Notes under the pieces: model-generated | Told to the model about the DNA's origin: nothing | Database searches by the model: none | What the model saw: only the letters and a program-made list of their open reading frames with translations | Program-made: the position numbers and the translations under genes | Shown: in pieces, positions 1-8,673 of the stretch | Numbering within the stretch: position 1 is the first letter of the stretch | Layout: each line of letters begins with the position of its first letter | Assembly (NCBI GenBank): GCA_905215345.1 | Contig: CAJMPR010000011.1 | Coordinates: forward strand, 1-64,000 | Length of the DNA stretch: 64,000 nt | DNA from: an uncultured bacterium | GTDB lineage: Bacteria; Bacteroidota; Bacteroidia; Bacteroidales; Bacteroidaceae | Direction of reading: 5' to 3'

Positions 1-54
1 TAGAGTAGCTGACTACGGATCAGCCGGTTACAGGTTTGAATCCTGTCGCGATCA
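1..54 (+). tRNA. tRNA-Arg (anticodon ACG), 3' part only
   Basis: The 5' half is cut off by the window edge. An anticodon arm is visible with stem GCTGA/TCAGC and loop CTACGGA, giving anticodon ACG (Arg). A T arm follows with stem ACAGG/CCTGT and loop TTTGAAT, then the acceptor 3' strand CGCGATC and discriminator A at 54. CCA is not encoded, as is usual in this group. Confidence 0.9.
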
Positions 55-56
55 CG

Positions 57-91
57 AAAACCTCTGCAAGTATTTCTTGCAGAGGTTTTTT
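57..91 (+). terminator. Intrinsic terminator of the tRNA-Arg gene
   Basis: A perfect 10-bp stem (CCTCTGCAAG at 61-70 with CTTGCAGAGG at 76-85) with a 5-nt loop is followed by six T. It begins three bases after the tRNA end. Confidence 0.9.
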
Positions 92-154
92 GTTTATGCA
101 GGGCGAGATGATATCCCAACATTTTTCTCTCCCTCCAGAGAAGTTTAAAATTCG

Positions 155-214
155 CTTCACTGCTTTTACCTTTATAGCCGAAACGTCTACTGATAAAGTG
201 ATAAGCAGGTGAAG
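155..214. repeat. Imperfect long inverted repeat in intergenic DNA
   Basis: The arm at 155-175 (CTTCACTGCTTTTACC...) pairs imperfectly with 193-214 (ATAAAG...AGCAGGTGAAG), about 21 bp per arm around a 17-bp centre. No ORF is associated. It could be the remnant of a small mobile element or an RNA hairpin. The rest of 95-536 holds only the repeats listed next and no gene I can support. Confidence 0.5.
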
Positions 215-242
215 GGGCTTCGTAAACCTTTACTTGAGGAAG

Positions 243-280
243 CTAAAGGTCTACTTTAGAAGTCTAAAGTTGACCTTTAG
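243..280. repeat. Two tandem 17-bp palindromes (CTAAAG-N5-CTTTAG)
   Basis: CTAAAG-gtcta-CTTTAG at 243-259 and CTAAAG-ttgac-CTTTAG at 264-280 are spaced 21 bp start to start. The second contains AGTTGACCTTTA, the same word that recurs at 15297-15350 and, with one change, near 29378. They look like a pair of regulator-binding sites or part of a dispersed short repeat family; no adjacent promoter is obvious. Confidence 0.5.
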
Positions 281-422
281 GGTGCTAAGAACATCACGGA
301 GGATTTTGCCTATGGTGATAAATATTTTTGCCTACTATTATAATCTGATTTTGCCTACTATGATAATCCGATATGATATATATCAAAATGAATTATCACC
401 AAGGGGTAAATGGGATAGATGA

Positions 423-456
423 AGAGTTAACTTCGTACTAACACGAAGTTAACTCT
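423..456. repeat. Perfect 14-bp hairpin, with nearby GAAGTTAACTTC copies
   Basis: AGAGTTAACTTCGT (423-436) pairs perfectly with ACGAAGTTAACTCT (443-456) around ACTAAC. A 12-bp palindrome GAAGTTAACTTC at 513-524 repeats the core, and diverged pieces lie near 465 and 490. The cluster sits just beyond the 3' end of dapA. No T tract follows on the minus strand, so I do not call it a dapA terminator. Confidence 0.5.
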
Positions 457-536
457 TTATAGTATTGAAGTTAATATATTGTATGTAATGATGTTAACTT
501 ATTATACGATATGAAGTTAACTTCCTGTATTACTTT

Positions 537-1430
537 TTAGCACTTGATATTCAATTCATCCAAAATCTTACGCATTGCTTCGAAAGTAGTAATTCTGGTA
601 GGAACTAACGGTAGACGTAGTTTATTTTCAATCATTCCCATAGCGTTCAGCATGGCTTTTACACCAGCCGGATTGCCGTCAACGAATAAAAGCTTGAACA
701 GTTCTGCAAATTTATGATGAATAGTCAACGCATTAGTGTAATCTCCTTGCAATGCCAGACGTACCATACGACTAAATTCGCGTGGAAAAGCGTTTCCGAT
801 GACCGATATGATACCAACGGCGCCTAATGTAATCAGAGGGAAGGTTATGCCGTCATCGCCCGAAATAACGTCGAAATTAGCAGGTTTATTCTTGATGATG
901 TCATCCATCTGAGTAATATCTCCCGATGCTTCCTTGATAGCTATTACGTTTTTTAAGTCACGGGCAATGCGCAGGGTAGTTTCTGCTTTCATGTTTACAC
1001 CGGTACGACCTGGGACATTATAAAGCACTATCGGAAGTTCTGTTGCTTCGGAAATAGCTTTATAGTGCTGATAGATTCCTTCTTGCGAAGGCTTGTTATA
1101 ATATGGAACAACGGAAAGAATGGCATCTACTCCGGTGAAATCATCGTTTTTCAAAGTTTCTACAATAGCACGAGTATTGTTTCCGCCTACACCAAGCAGA
1201 ATAGGAATCTTCCCATTCACACGTTCGATGACCATCTTCTTGATTTTCTTCTTTTCTTCTTCTGTCAGAGTTGGAGTTTCTGCCGTAGTGCCAAGCACGC
1301 ATAGAAAATCAGTGTTGTTTTGGAGTTGATAGTCTACCAAACGCATCAATGCATCATAATCAACGCTTTCATCCTCTTTAAATGGAGTAATCAGCGCTAC
1401 CCCCATTCCTTTCAATCTTGTCTGTATCAT
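537..1430 (-). CDS. dapA: 4-hydroxy-tetrahydrodipicolinate synthase
   Basis: The enzyme condenses pyruvate with aspartate semialdehyde, the first committed step of the diaminopimelate/lysine pathway, in the cytosol. The 297-residue length is normal for the family. Family signatures are visible: GTTAE near residue 47-51, YNVPGRTG with the active-site Tyr at 137, and IKEAS with the Schiff-base Lys at 166. The ATG at 1430 lies downstream of a Bacteroides-type promoter (1467-1500), which supports this start. Next on the same strand is ligA, about 100 bp upstream, so dapA has its own promoter. Confidence 0.97.
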   Translation of the reverse strand: MIQTRLKGMGVALITPFKEDESVDYDALMRLVDYQLQNNTDFLCVLGTTAETPTLTEEEKKKIKKMVIERVNGKIPILLGVGGNNTRAIVETLKNDDFTGVDAILSVVPYYNKPSQEGIYQHYKAISEATELPIVLYNVPGRTGVNMKAETTLRIARDLKNVIAIKEASGDITQMDDIIKNKPANFDVISGDDGITFPLITLGAVGIISVIGNAFPREFSRMVRLALQGDYTNALTIHHKFAELFKLLFVDGNPAGVKAMLNAMGMIENKLRLPLVPTRITTFEAMRKILDELNIKC

Positions 1431-1466
1431 GAGTATTAATAAAGTAATCTCTAATTAAATGACTCG

Positions 1467-1500
1467 CAAAAGTACGAATTTTTTCGATTTACCCTACAAA
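1467..1500 (-). promoter_or_regulatory. Bacteroides-type promoter of dapA
   Basis: On the minus strand TTTG (1500-1497) is followed after 22 bp by TACTTTTG (1474-1467), close to the Bacteroides -33/-7 consensus, about 37 bp before the dapA ATG. The spacer is slightly long. Confidence 0.6.
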
Positions 1501-1534
1501 TATAAGCTATAAAAAAGCTTTTTGTAGAAATTTG

Positions 1535-3532
1535 TTAGGATATCAATGCTAAAAACTCATCTTCGCTCATAATCTTTATACCCAGTTTTTGCGCTTTTTC
1601 CAGTTTGGCAGGTCCCATATTTTCACCGGCAAGAATGAAACTGGTCTTGGCAGAGATACTGCCTACATTCTTTCCTCCATTTTTCTCGATGAGTTCCTTA
1701 TATTCGTCTCGTGAATGATGGGTAAATATGCCACTGATTACGATAGACTGTCCTGCTAACCTGTCGGTATATCCGTTTAAATCTTCCTCTTTCCGATAAA
1801 GTTGTAATCCGGCGCTTTTTAGATGCTCTACCAATTCTCTATTAGATGGATTTGTGAAGTATGCAAGGATACTTTGCGCTATCTTTTCACCGATTTCATC
1901 GATACTTACCAATTTTTCAAGATCTGCATTTTCCAGTTCTTCGATGTCATTGAAAGATTTGGCTATTTTCTTAGCTACAGTTTCTCCTACAAAGCGAATG
2001 CCTAATGCAAAAAGAACTCTTTCAAAGGGAACTTTCTTACTTGCTTCAATTCCTTTAATGATATTTTCTGCTGATTTCTCACCCATACGTTCCAAGTTCT
2101 TGATATCGTCCACATTGAGTTGATACAAGTCAGCAGTGTTATGTATCATTTCCAGTCGATAGAACATATCCACGGTTTCCGGTCCTAAACCATCGATATT
2201 CATAGCCTTGCGACTGATAAAATGCTCTATCTTACCCTTTATCTGGGGAGGGCATGCCGTTTCATTAGGGCAATAATGCGCAGCTTCTCCTTCATAACGT
2301 ATTAATTTACTGCCACATTCGGGGCAATGGGTAATGAATTTCACCTTTTCACCGATGAGCATGCCACGGACATCCTTATCCACACCGGTAATTTTAGGAA
2401 TGATTTCTCCGCCTTTTTCCACGTAAACCATATCTCCGACATGTAAATCCAAGCCTTCAATAATATCTGCATTATGTAGGGATGCTCTTTTTACAATAGT
2501 GCCTGATAACTGTACCGGATCAAGATTAGCAACAGGAGTTACCGCACCTGTGCGTCCTACCTGGTAAGTAACCTTGTTCAATCGTGTCAATGCACGTTCT
2601 GCCTGAAATTTATAGGCAATGGCCCATCGTGGAGATTTTGCGGTGAAACCGAGGTTTTTCTGCTGTTTCAAGCTATTGACTTTTAATACGATACCGTCAG
2701 TCGCTACCGGCAGGTTTTTACGCTCGGTGTCCCAATATCTGATGTACTCGAACACTTCTTCAAGGCTATGTACCTTTTTCATGTGTTCTGATATCTTAAA
2801 TCCCCAGTTGGCAGCCATTTGCATATTTTCGTAATGTCCGTCACAAGGTAACTCTTCTCCTAAAAGATAGTATAGGTACGCATCAAGTTTACGAGAGGCT
2901 ACAATTGCAGAATTTTGTAGTTTCAAGGTACCTGAAGCTGCATTTCGGGGATTAGCGAAAAGAGGTTCCTCACGAGCTTCCTTTTCCCTGTTCAGTTCTT
3001 CGAATACCACCCAGGGCATTAATATTTCTCCTCTAATTTCAAATAATTTGGGATAGCTTCCGTGAAGTATCAAGGGAATGGTGCGGATTGTTTTTACGTT
3101 ATCTGTCACATCATCACCTTTTTCACCGTCGCCACGAGTTACTGCACGTACCAATTTGCCGTCTTCATAGGTTAGTGAAATAGAAGTTCCATCATATTTC
3201 AGTTCGCAACAGATTTCGAAATCTTCATTCAAAGCTTTTTTTACCCGGTCATAGAAGTCGGTGACCTCACTTTCGGAGTAAGTATTTCCCAATGAAAGCA
3301 TCGGGTATTTATGAGATATTTGCGTAAAGTTTTTGTTGAGATCACTTCCTACACGCATAGTAGGCGAGTTTTCGTCCTGATATTCCGGATGTTCTTTTTC
3401 AAGATCCTGCAATTCACGCATCTTGTCATCAAACTCCTTATCAGATATCTCAGGCGCGTTCAATACGTAATAATTATAGTTATGCAGGTGCAGTTCGGCA
3501 CGTAACTGGTCTATCTTTTCTTTTACTGTCAT
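1535..3532 (-). CDS. ligA: NAD-dependent DNA ligase
   Basis: LigA seals nicks in replication and repair using NAD+. At 665 residues it is full length. The domain order is complete. An N-terminal Ia/adenylation domain has the nucleotidyl-acceptor Lys112 in LKYDGTS. The OB fold is followed by a four-Cys zinc finger (CPECG...CPNETAC, about residues 400-425). Helix-hairpin-helix repeats lie around 440-570, and a C-terminal BRCT domain spans about 590-665. It is the only ligase in the window and presumably essential. Confidence 0.98.
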   Translation of the reverse strand: MTVKEKIDQLRAELHLHNYNYYVLNAPEISDKEFDDKMRELQDLEKEHPEYQDENSPTMRVGSDLNKNFTQISHKYPMLSLGNTYSESEVTDFYDRVKKALNEDFEICCELKYDGTSISLTYEDGKLVRAVTRGDGEKGDDVTDNVKTIRTIPLILHGSYPKLFEIRGEILMPWVVFEELNREKEAREEPLFANPRNAASGTLKLQNSAIVASRKLDAYLYYLLGEELPCDGHYENMQMAANWGFKISEHMKKVHSLEEVFEYIRYWDTERKNLPVATDGIVLKVNSLKQQKNLGFTAKSPRWAIAYKFQAERALTRLNKVTYQVGRTGAVTPVANLDPVQLSGTIVKRASLHNADIIEGLDLHVGDMVYVEKGGEIIPKITGVDKDVRGMLIGEKVKFITHCPECGSKLIRYEGEAAHYCPNETACPPQIKGKIEHFISRKAMNIDGLGPETVDMFYRLEMIHNTADLYQLNVDDIKNLERMGEKSAENIIKGIEASKKVPFERVLFALGIRFVGETVAKKIAKSFNDIEELENADLEKLVSIDEIGEKIAQSILAYFTNPSNRELVEHLKSAGLQLYRKEEDLNGYTDRLAGQSIVISGIFTHHSRDEYKELIEKNGGKNVGSISAKTSFILAGENMGPAKLEKAQKLGIKIMSEDEFLALIS

Positions 3533-3635
3533 AGCGATTTCGGATTGTTTGAGCGCAAAAATACAGGTTTCTCCCCGAATTTTGACACTTTTGTTTTATG
3601 AAAATGGTTTCTAATTCGGTAAAAACAAAATAAAT

Positions 3636-3667
3636 TTTGCTTTTGCTCTTAACTTACACTATTTTTG
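3636..3667 (+). promoter_or_regulatory. Bacteroides-type promoter of trmD
   Basis: TTTG (3636-3639), a 20-bp spacer and TATTTTTG (3660-3667) match the Bacteroides -33/-7 consensus exactly. Transcription would start near 3673, which leaves about 10 nt of leader before the ATG at 3683 and rules out the in-frame TTG at 3665 that lies inside the -7 box. Confidence 0.8.
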
Positions 3668-3682
3668 CAAAAAAATAAATAT

Positions 3683-4360
3683 ATGCGTATTGACATTATC
3701 ACAGTTTTGCCGGAGATGATTGAAGGATTCTTCAACTGTTCAATTATGAAACGTGCTCAAAATAAGGGACTTGCTGAAATATATATCCACAATCTTCGTG
3801 ATTATACAGAGGATAAATACCGTCGTGTAGATGATTATCCCTTTGGGGGCTTTGCAGGTATGGTTATGAAAATAGAACCTATTGAACGTTGCATCAATAC
3901 TTTAAAAGCCGAACGTGAATATGACGAGGTGATTTTCACAACTCCGGACGGTGAGCAGTTTAACCAACCGATTGCAAACACATTATCCCTTGCTAAGAAT
4001 CTCATCATACTTTGCGGACATTTCAAAGGTATTGATTATCGTATCCGGGAGCATCTTATCACCAAAGAAATAAGTATTGGCGATTATGTGCTGACTGGTG
4101 GTGAATTGGCTGCTGCCGTTATGGCTGATGCAATTGTGCGTATAATACCCGGGGTTATTTCGGACGAACAATCTGCTCTTTCCGATTCTTTTCAGGACAA
4201 TTTACTGGCTGCTCCAGTCTATACACGTCCGGCTGATTACAAAGGATGGAAGGTTCCTGATATTTTACTATCCGGACATGAGGCTAAAATTAAGGAATGG
4301 GAATTGCAGCAGTCACTTGAGAGGACTCGAAAATTACGTCCCGATTTGTTAGGAGAGTAA
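3683..4360 (+). CDS. trmD: tRNA (guanine-N1)-methyltransferase
   Basis: TrmD methylates G37 of tRNAs using S-adenosylmethionine and so guards the reading frame. From the ATG at 3683 the protein starts MRIDIITVLPEM, as in the family, and is 225 residues. SPOUT-fold trefoil-knot motifs are visible: CGHFKGIDYR and a later block with IGDYVLTGGELAA. An in-frame TTG further upstream falls within the promoter and is not used in this call. The gene stands alone, facing pyrD, with a shared terminator between them. Confidence 0.97.
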   Translation: MRIDIITVLPEMIEGFFNCSIMKRAQNKGLAEIYIHNLRDYTEDKYRRVDDYPFGGFAGMVMKIEPIERCINTLKAEREYDEVIFTTPDGEQFNQPIANTLSLAKNLIILCGHFKGIDYRIREHLITKEISIGDYVLTGGELAAAVMADAIVRIIPGVISDEQSALSDSFQDNLLAAPVYTRPADYKGWKVPDILLSGHEAKIKEWELQQSLERTRKLRPDLLGE

Positions 4361-4382
4361 TTTGTTTGATGTAAATAAAAAG

Positions 4383-4415
4383 AAAAAGGACATTCATTAA
4401 CGAATGTCCTTTTTT
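4383..4415. terminator. Bidirectional terminator between trmD and pyrD
   Basis: AAAAAGGACATTC (4383-4395) pairs perfectly with GAATGTCCTTTTT (4402-4414) around a 6-nt loop. T runs follow on both strands, which suits the convergent trmD and pyrD genes. Confidence 0.9.
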
Positions 4416-4453
4416 ATGAATATAGATTGCGAATGGCTAATCTTTGTTATTCG

Positions 4454-5365
4454 CTATACCTCAAGCGCACCGATTATTTCTTTTACAGACTTATATCCAT
4501 GTCTATTTAGATAATCATCAATACCTTCTGCTACCTTTATGGTAATTGCCGGATCAATAAAGTTTGCAGTCCCAATTTGTATAGCAGAGGCACCTGCAAG
4601 CATAAATTCTACTGCATCTTTCCAGTTCATAATACCGCCTAAACCTATGACGGGTATTTTTACCGCTTTAGCAACCTGCCATACCATACGTAGGGCAATG
4701 GGTTTCACGGCTGCACCGGACAATCCACCGGTTACGGTAGATAGTATCGGACGTCTACGCTCCGCGTCTACAGCCATTCCCAGCAGGGTATTGATCAAAG
4801 ATACGCTATCTGCACCACCGTTTTCGGCTGCACGGGCTATTTCAGTAATATCTGTAACGTTCGGTGAGAGCTTTACGATAAGTGTCTTTTTGTAAACTGA
4901 ACGCACGGCTTTTACCACTTCTTCAGCTCCTTTGGCAGTGACGCCAAATGCCATACCACCTTGCTTTACATTGGGACATGAAATGTTTAACTCTATAGCA
5001 GGAATATTTACAAGCTCATTGATTGCAGAAGCCGTTTCCATGTAATCTTCGATGGCAGAACCCGAAACATTTACAATCATATTGGTTTTTATATTCTTGA
5101 TGCGGGGATAGATGTGTTCAACAAAGTAATGTACTCCCTTATTCTGCAGTCCCACAGCGTTTAACATGCCGGATGGAGTTTCTGCCATACGCGGATATGG
5201 GTTACCTTCACGTTTGTGAAGAGTAGTACCCTTTACAATTATACCACCTATTCGCGATATATCTATGAAATCAGCAAATTCTTCACCATATCCAAAGGTA
5301 CCCGATGCTGTCATCACCGGATTCTTCATTTGTAATTCGCCAATACTTACATTTAAATCTGCCAT
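4454..5365 (-). CDS. pyrD: Dihydroorotate dehydrogenase, catalytic subunit (class 1B)
   Basis: The FMN subunit oxidises dihydroorotate to orotate in pyrimidine synthesis. The 303-residue protein has the class 1 signature ELNISCPN with Cys130 as the catalytic base, which marks the NAD-dependent class 1B. That fits the adjacent PyrK subunit. Its first codons overlap the end of pyrK by 13 bp, so the two are translated together. The C-terminal FMN phosphate-binding part (VIGLGGI, AGASAIQIGTANF) is intact. Confidence 0.96.
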   Translation of the reverse strand: MADLNVSIGELQMKNPVMTASGTFGYGEEFADFIDISRIGGIIVKGTTLHKREGNPYPRMAETPSGMLNAVGLQNKGVHYFVEHIYPRIKNIKTNMIVNVSGSAIEDYMETASAINELVNIPAIELNISCPNVKQGGMAFGVTAKGAEEVVKAVRSVYKKTLIVKLSPNVTDITEIARAAENGGADSVSLINTLLGMAVDAERRRPILSTVTGGLSGAAVKPIALRMVWQVAKAVKIPVIGLGGIMNWKDAVEFMLAGASAIQIGTANFIDPAITIKVAEGIDDYLNRHGYKSVKEIIGALEV

Positions 5366-6129
5366 AATAGTTTGTTTATATTAAAAACCGGACCTTCTTT
5401 ACATACACACAAATGTCCTTCTGTGGTATTTTCTACACAACATAAGCAAGCACCGATTCCACAGGCCATTGTATTTTCCAAAGATACTTCACAATTGATA
5501 CCTTTACTTTTGGCATATTTAGCTACGGCTACCATCATTGGTTTTGGGCCACAAGTATATATCTGTTCGAAGTTTACCTTATTTAATATGGAATGTTGGG
5601 TTACATATCCTTTCTCGCCATGACTTCCGTCCTCCGTAGTAGTATATACATCTCCATATGCAGCAAATTGTTCCAACTGGAGTAAATCCTTGTCACTTCT
5701 GGCACCCAGTAAAAAAGTCGGTTTGCAGCCTTTTTTAGCTAATTGTTCGCCTAAATAGAGCATTGGTGCTGTACCTACGCCGCCGCCTACTAATAGAAGC
5801 TTATCTGAGGGCTTTTCAGGCATAGTAAAGGCATTTCCCAACGGGAGTACTACATTGATTACATCACCGTTTACAGCTTCTCCTAAACGCTTGGTACCAT
5901 CACCTACGAGCTGGATTAGAAACCAAACTTCATTACGTTGTCTATCTATATAGTTAATAGAGATAGGACGTCGTAAGAAGGTAGTAGATGAGCCGTCTAC
6001 ACGTATCTCAGCAAATTGTCCCGGTAGCATTTCCGGAAGCGGAGACGAGGAAGTTAATTTAAGCAGCACATAGTTGACATGCAAACGGACGTTCTCGGTC
6101 ACTGTCAGATCTAAAATATATTTTTTCAT
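5353..6129 (-). CDS. pyrK: Dihydroorotate dehydrogenase electron-transfer subunit
   Basis: PyrK carries FAD and a [2Fe-2S] cluster and passes electrons from PyrD to NAD+. The 258-residue protein has an N-terminal FAD-binding beta barrel (FLRRPISI, residues about 52-60). A ferredoxin-reductase-type NAD domain follows (LLLVGGGVGTAPM). Near the C terminus is a cysteine-rich cluster loop, CGIGACLCC...HLCVCKEGP. It is the first gene of the pyrK-pyrD pair; about 120 bp of leader separate it from the XRE gene upstream. Confidence 0.95.
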   Translation of the reverse strand: MKKYILDLTVTENVRLHVNYVLLKLTSSSPLPEMLPGQFAEIRVDGSSTTFLRRPISINYIDRQRNEVWFLIQLVGDGTKRLGEAVNGDVINVVLPLGNAFTMPEKPSDKLLLVGGGVGTAPMLYLGEQLAKKGCKPTFLLGARSDKDLLQLEQFAAYGDVYTTTEDGSHGEKGYVTQHSILNKVNFEQIYTCGPKPMMVAVAKYAKSKGINCEVSLENTMACGIGACLCCVENTTEGHLCVCKEGPVFNINKLLWQI

Positions 6130-6288
6130 TTTATCTATAAAAGAAGAATATTATCTATATCAACTGCAAAGATAATGCAAATCAAAAGCAGGATAAAATG
6201 ATATTGTGCATTTTATATCCGAGGTACAGTTTATTTTCGCATTTTTTGCAAAGATACGGGAAATTGTGCAATTTGCTGATTTTACTTC

Positions 6289-6750
6289 TTAATTTTCGGG
6301 CTTGAATGTCTCGTAGGTGTTATCATCGAAGAATATTCTTATTTCAGTTATTTTTCTAGGAGGTCTTTCTTTATAGATAATCTCTTGTTTCACAATCTCT
6401 TTCGGTACTTTTTGTATGGTTTCTAATGCAATTTCCTTACGATTTTCTGTTTCGCTCGGCTCATTGGACAGATTTTCCGGATTGTCAGCGAATAATGGAT
6501 AATCAAATCCACCATTTTCTACAGAAACTAAATTATTACTCATATTGCCTTTTCCGGTGAGTAGCCATTCCAGGTTTATGTCATTGTAACGTTGATGTAA
6601 ACGAAGAATGACTTCTGTACTTGGATATTTGTTACGGGGACCTAAAATATGGGAGACAGTAGCTTGAGCTACTCCGATACTTTCAGCAAATGCACCTGCT
6701 GTCAATTTCTCGCGGTCCATAATCATTTTGAATCTGTCTTTTATACTCAT
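6289..6750 (-). CDS. XRE-family helix-turn-helix regulator
   Basis: A 153-residue protein with an N-terminal HTH of the Cro/CI type. Residues about 5-65 include AFAESIGVAQATVSHILG as the turn and recognition helix, followed by a YPSTEVILRLHQRY helix and NLEWLLTGKG, typical of the family. The remainder (about 75-153) is acidic and basic low complexity with no recognised domain. It has its own well-formed promoter, and a very AT-rich 0.8-kb gap lies upstream. The target genes are unknown; autoregulation is an inference. Confidence 0.85.
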   Translation of the reverse strand: MSIKDRFKMIMDREKLTAGAFAESIGVAQATVSHILGPRNKYPSTEVILRLHQRYNDINLEWLLTGKGNMSNNLVSVENGGFDYPLFADNPENLSNEPSETENRKEIALETIQKVPKEIVKQEIIYKERPPRKITEIRIFFDDNTYETFKPEN

Positions 6751-6793
6751 GGCATAGACATTATTACAATTGTATCTTTATATATTTTGATTA

Positions 6794-6825
6794 CAAAAGT
6801 AAAAAACGAAAATCACAAAAGCAAA
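6794..6825 (-). promoter_or_regulatory. Promoter of the XRE regulator with repeated TTACAAAAG words
   Basis: On the minus strand TTTG (6825-6822), 20 bp, TACTTTTG (6801-6794) is a full consensus promoter. Related words (ATTACAAAAGT, AATCACAAAAG, AATCGTAAAAG, ATTACAAAAGT) recur between 6789 and 6860 and could be operators for the regulator itself. Confidence 0.7.
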
Positions 6826-6859
6826 TTAAAATCGTAAAAGTTACAATATTACAAAAGTG

Positions 6860-7540
6860 TTTAATAGTTTTCAAACGTAATTAATGCAAATGTAATCAGT
6901 GATAAATCAGTGCTTTTAAATTAAGATTGTAAGTTTATTAAATATGTATAATTAATTGATATATAATATATTATTATATTGTTTATAGTCTATATACCAC
7001 ACATTACAATTGTTTTTACCGGATATTTGATTAGTGTTGATTTATAAGTTAATATAAATTATATATTTAACTGATTTACATGTGATTATTGTGATTTATA
7101 TAAGCGGTTAATCAGATAAGATATATATATGTAATATACCATATTACCGATATGAATAGCATTTATTACAATGATAATAATACATATATATTTAACAATG
7201 TAATATATTGCCAATGTGAATAGTATAATTGCAAATAATGTAATTTCCATATGTAAAACCACATAGTTGTGTTATGCAACTATAACTTCATTGATATTAC
7301 ATAATTTATAGAAGTCTGTCATTAATTTATAGAATTGATGAGACAGAAAATCTGTGACATTGGAAAATAGAATTTGATTCTTTCCTTTCTATAATTACTT
7401 AGAATTGAAATCTAGGCCCTATTTTCGTATGAATGTTCGATTAGTTGAAATAAAACGATTCTCAGAGCATTACTTTTGCCTTAACAATCTGTAATATAGG
7501 GGTTTATTCGTTTTTTTATAATCTTTATCAATAGTGATTA
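6860..7540. other. AT-rich intergenic gap without a gene
   Basis: About 700 bp made mostly of A and T, with many GTAATATA and ATTACAAT words on both strands and no coding-like frame. Two diverged copies of a segment about 45 bp long lie near 7130-7185 and 7200-7250 (GTAATATA... GAATAGnAT...). It may hold binding sites for the neighbouring XRE regulator; no RNA gene could be recognised. Confidence 0.5.
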
Positions 7541-7542
7541 TA

Positions 7543-7564
7543 GAAAAAAAGGGAGAAAATCTCC
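7543..7564 (-). terminator. Intrinsic terminator after holA
   Basis: On the minus strand GGGAGA-TTT-TCTCCC (7564-7550) is followed by a run of seven T (7549-7543). It lies about 80 bp beyond the holA stop and ends the amn-holA transcript. Confidence 0.75.
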
Positions 7565-7646
7565 CTAATAGTGACATTATGATATAAATTATGTGCTTTT
7601 GATAAATTATTCTCTTTTACGTATTAGAGAAGTAGATTATGGAATT

Positions 7647-8666
7647 TTAGTGCAGAATCTTAAAAACTAATTCTCGGAGAATGTCTCCATCACCTAATGA
7701 TGAGTTTCTCACTCCTTTGGATTGAGCATCGGCATAACGAATTTCTCCAATGATTTGCATGGTCTTTACTCCATTATAACGACGCATAGCGCTTAAATAC
7801 TCCCGTGATTGCCAAGGGCTCTTTAAGCCCAGGAATGTAGCAATGCCTTGCTCTGATTTATCCGGGGCGTAATAGGCTAACATCAAGTTGGAAAAGAATC
7901 CAAAAAGTAAAGATAAAGTCATTTGAATTGGATTGGTTTTCGGATTTTCATCAAAATATTTTATTATTTTGTTAGCTTTTAATATGTCTTTTTCTACTAT
8001 GGCACCTCGCAGTTCAAAGTTATTATAATCTTTGCTGATCCCGATATTATGCTCTATCTGCTCAGGGGTAATACGTGTATGACCTTTTGGAAGTGTTATT
8101 ATCAATTTCTCCAGTTCTCCTGTAAGGCGGCTAAGGTCAGCACCTACAAAGTCAGCAAGCATAGATACGGCTTTAGGTTCAAGATCTACCCCTTTGCGTT
8201 TCATATAAGAAGTAATGAAGGCCGGAAGCTGTGTATCTTTTACCTTTTTGGATTCAAATAAGATACCGGATTTTTCAATTTCAGCAGCCAGTTTTTTTCT
8301 TCGATCTAATACACCGTGTTTATGACATATTACTAATATTGTAGAAAGTAGGGGTTTTTGAAGGTAATAGGAAAGCTCTTCCATATTACGGATGTTTTGC
8401 GCCTCCTTCACTATTAGAACCTGGTGTTCAGACATCATCGGGTAGCGTTTAGCTGTATTGACAACTGTGGCTATATCTACATCTGCACCATAGACAACGG
8501 TTTGGTTAAACTCTTTTTCAGTTTCAGTCAAGACGTTATCTGCAATGTAATCAGCGATAAGATCAATATAGTAGGGTTCCTCGCCCATCAGATAATAGAC
8601 AGGACGATATTGTTTGGCCTTGAGCTCCTTTAGAATGTCGTCACAAGTGATTTCTTGTTTTGCCAT
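7647..8666 (-). CDS. holA: DNA polymerase III subunit delta
   Basis: HolA is the delta subunit of the clamp loader; it opens the sliding clamp during DNA replication. The 339-residue length and N-terminal AAA-like fold fit the family (YYLMGEEPYYIDLIADYI at residues 24-41 and SDLL-like helices later). The C-terminal collar domain is present (about 215-339). It starts 7 bp after the AMP nucleosidase stop and is probably co-transcribed with it. Confidence 0.92.
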   Translation of the reverse strand: MAKQEITCDDILKELKAKQYRPVYYLMGEEPYYIDLIADYIADNVLTETEKEFNQTVVYGADVDIATVVNTAKRYPMMSEHQVLIVKEAQNIRNMEELSYYLQKPLLSTILVICHKHGVLDRRKKLAAEIEKSGILFESKKVKDTQLPAFITSYMKRKGVDLEPKAVSMLADFVGADLSRLTGELEKLIITLPKGHTRITPEQIEHNIGISKDYNNFELRGAIVEKDILKANKIIKYFDENPKTNPIQMTLSLLFGFFSNLMLAYYAPDKSEQGIATFLGLKSPWQSREYLSAMRRYNGVKTMQIIGEIRYADAQSKGVRNSSLGDGDILRELVFKILH

Positions 8667-8673
8667 AGTTATT

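Noticed and set aside
234..422. 62-codon plus-strand frame in the first gap
   Set aside because: Its first half translates the repeat palindromes, composition is not coding-like, and no leader or homologous pattern is seen.
6860..7540. Replication origin or centromere-like site
   Set aside because: AT-richness alone is not enough; no DnaA-box cluster or parS-like site was recognised.
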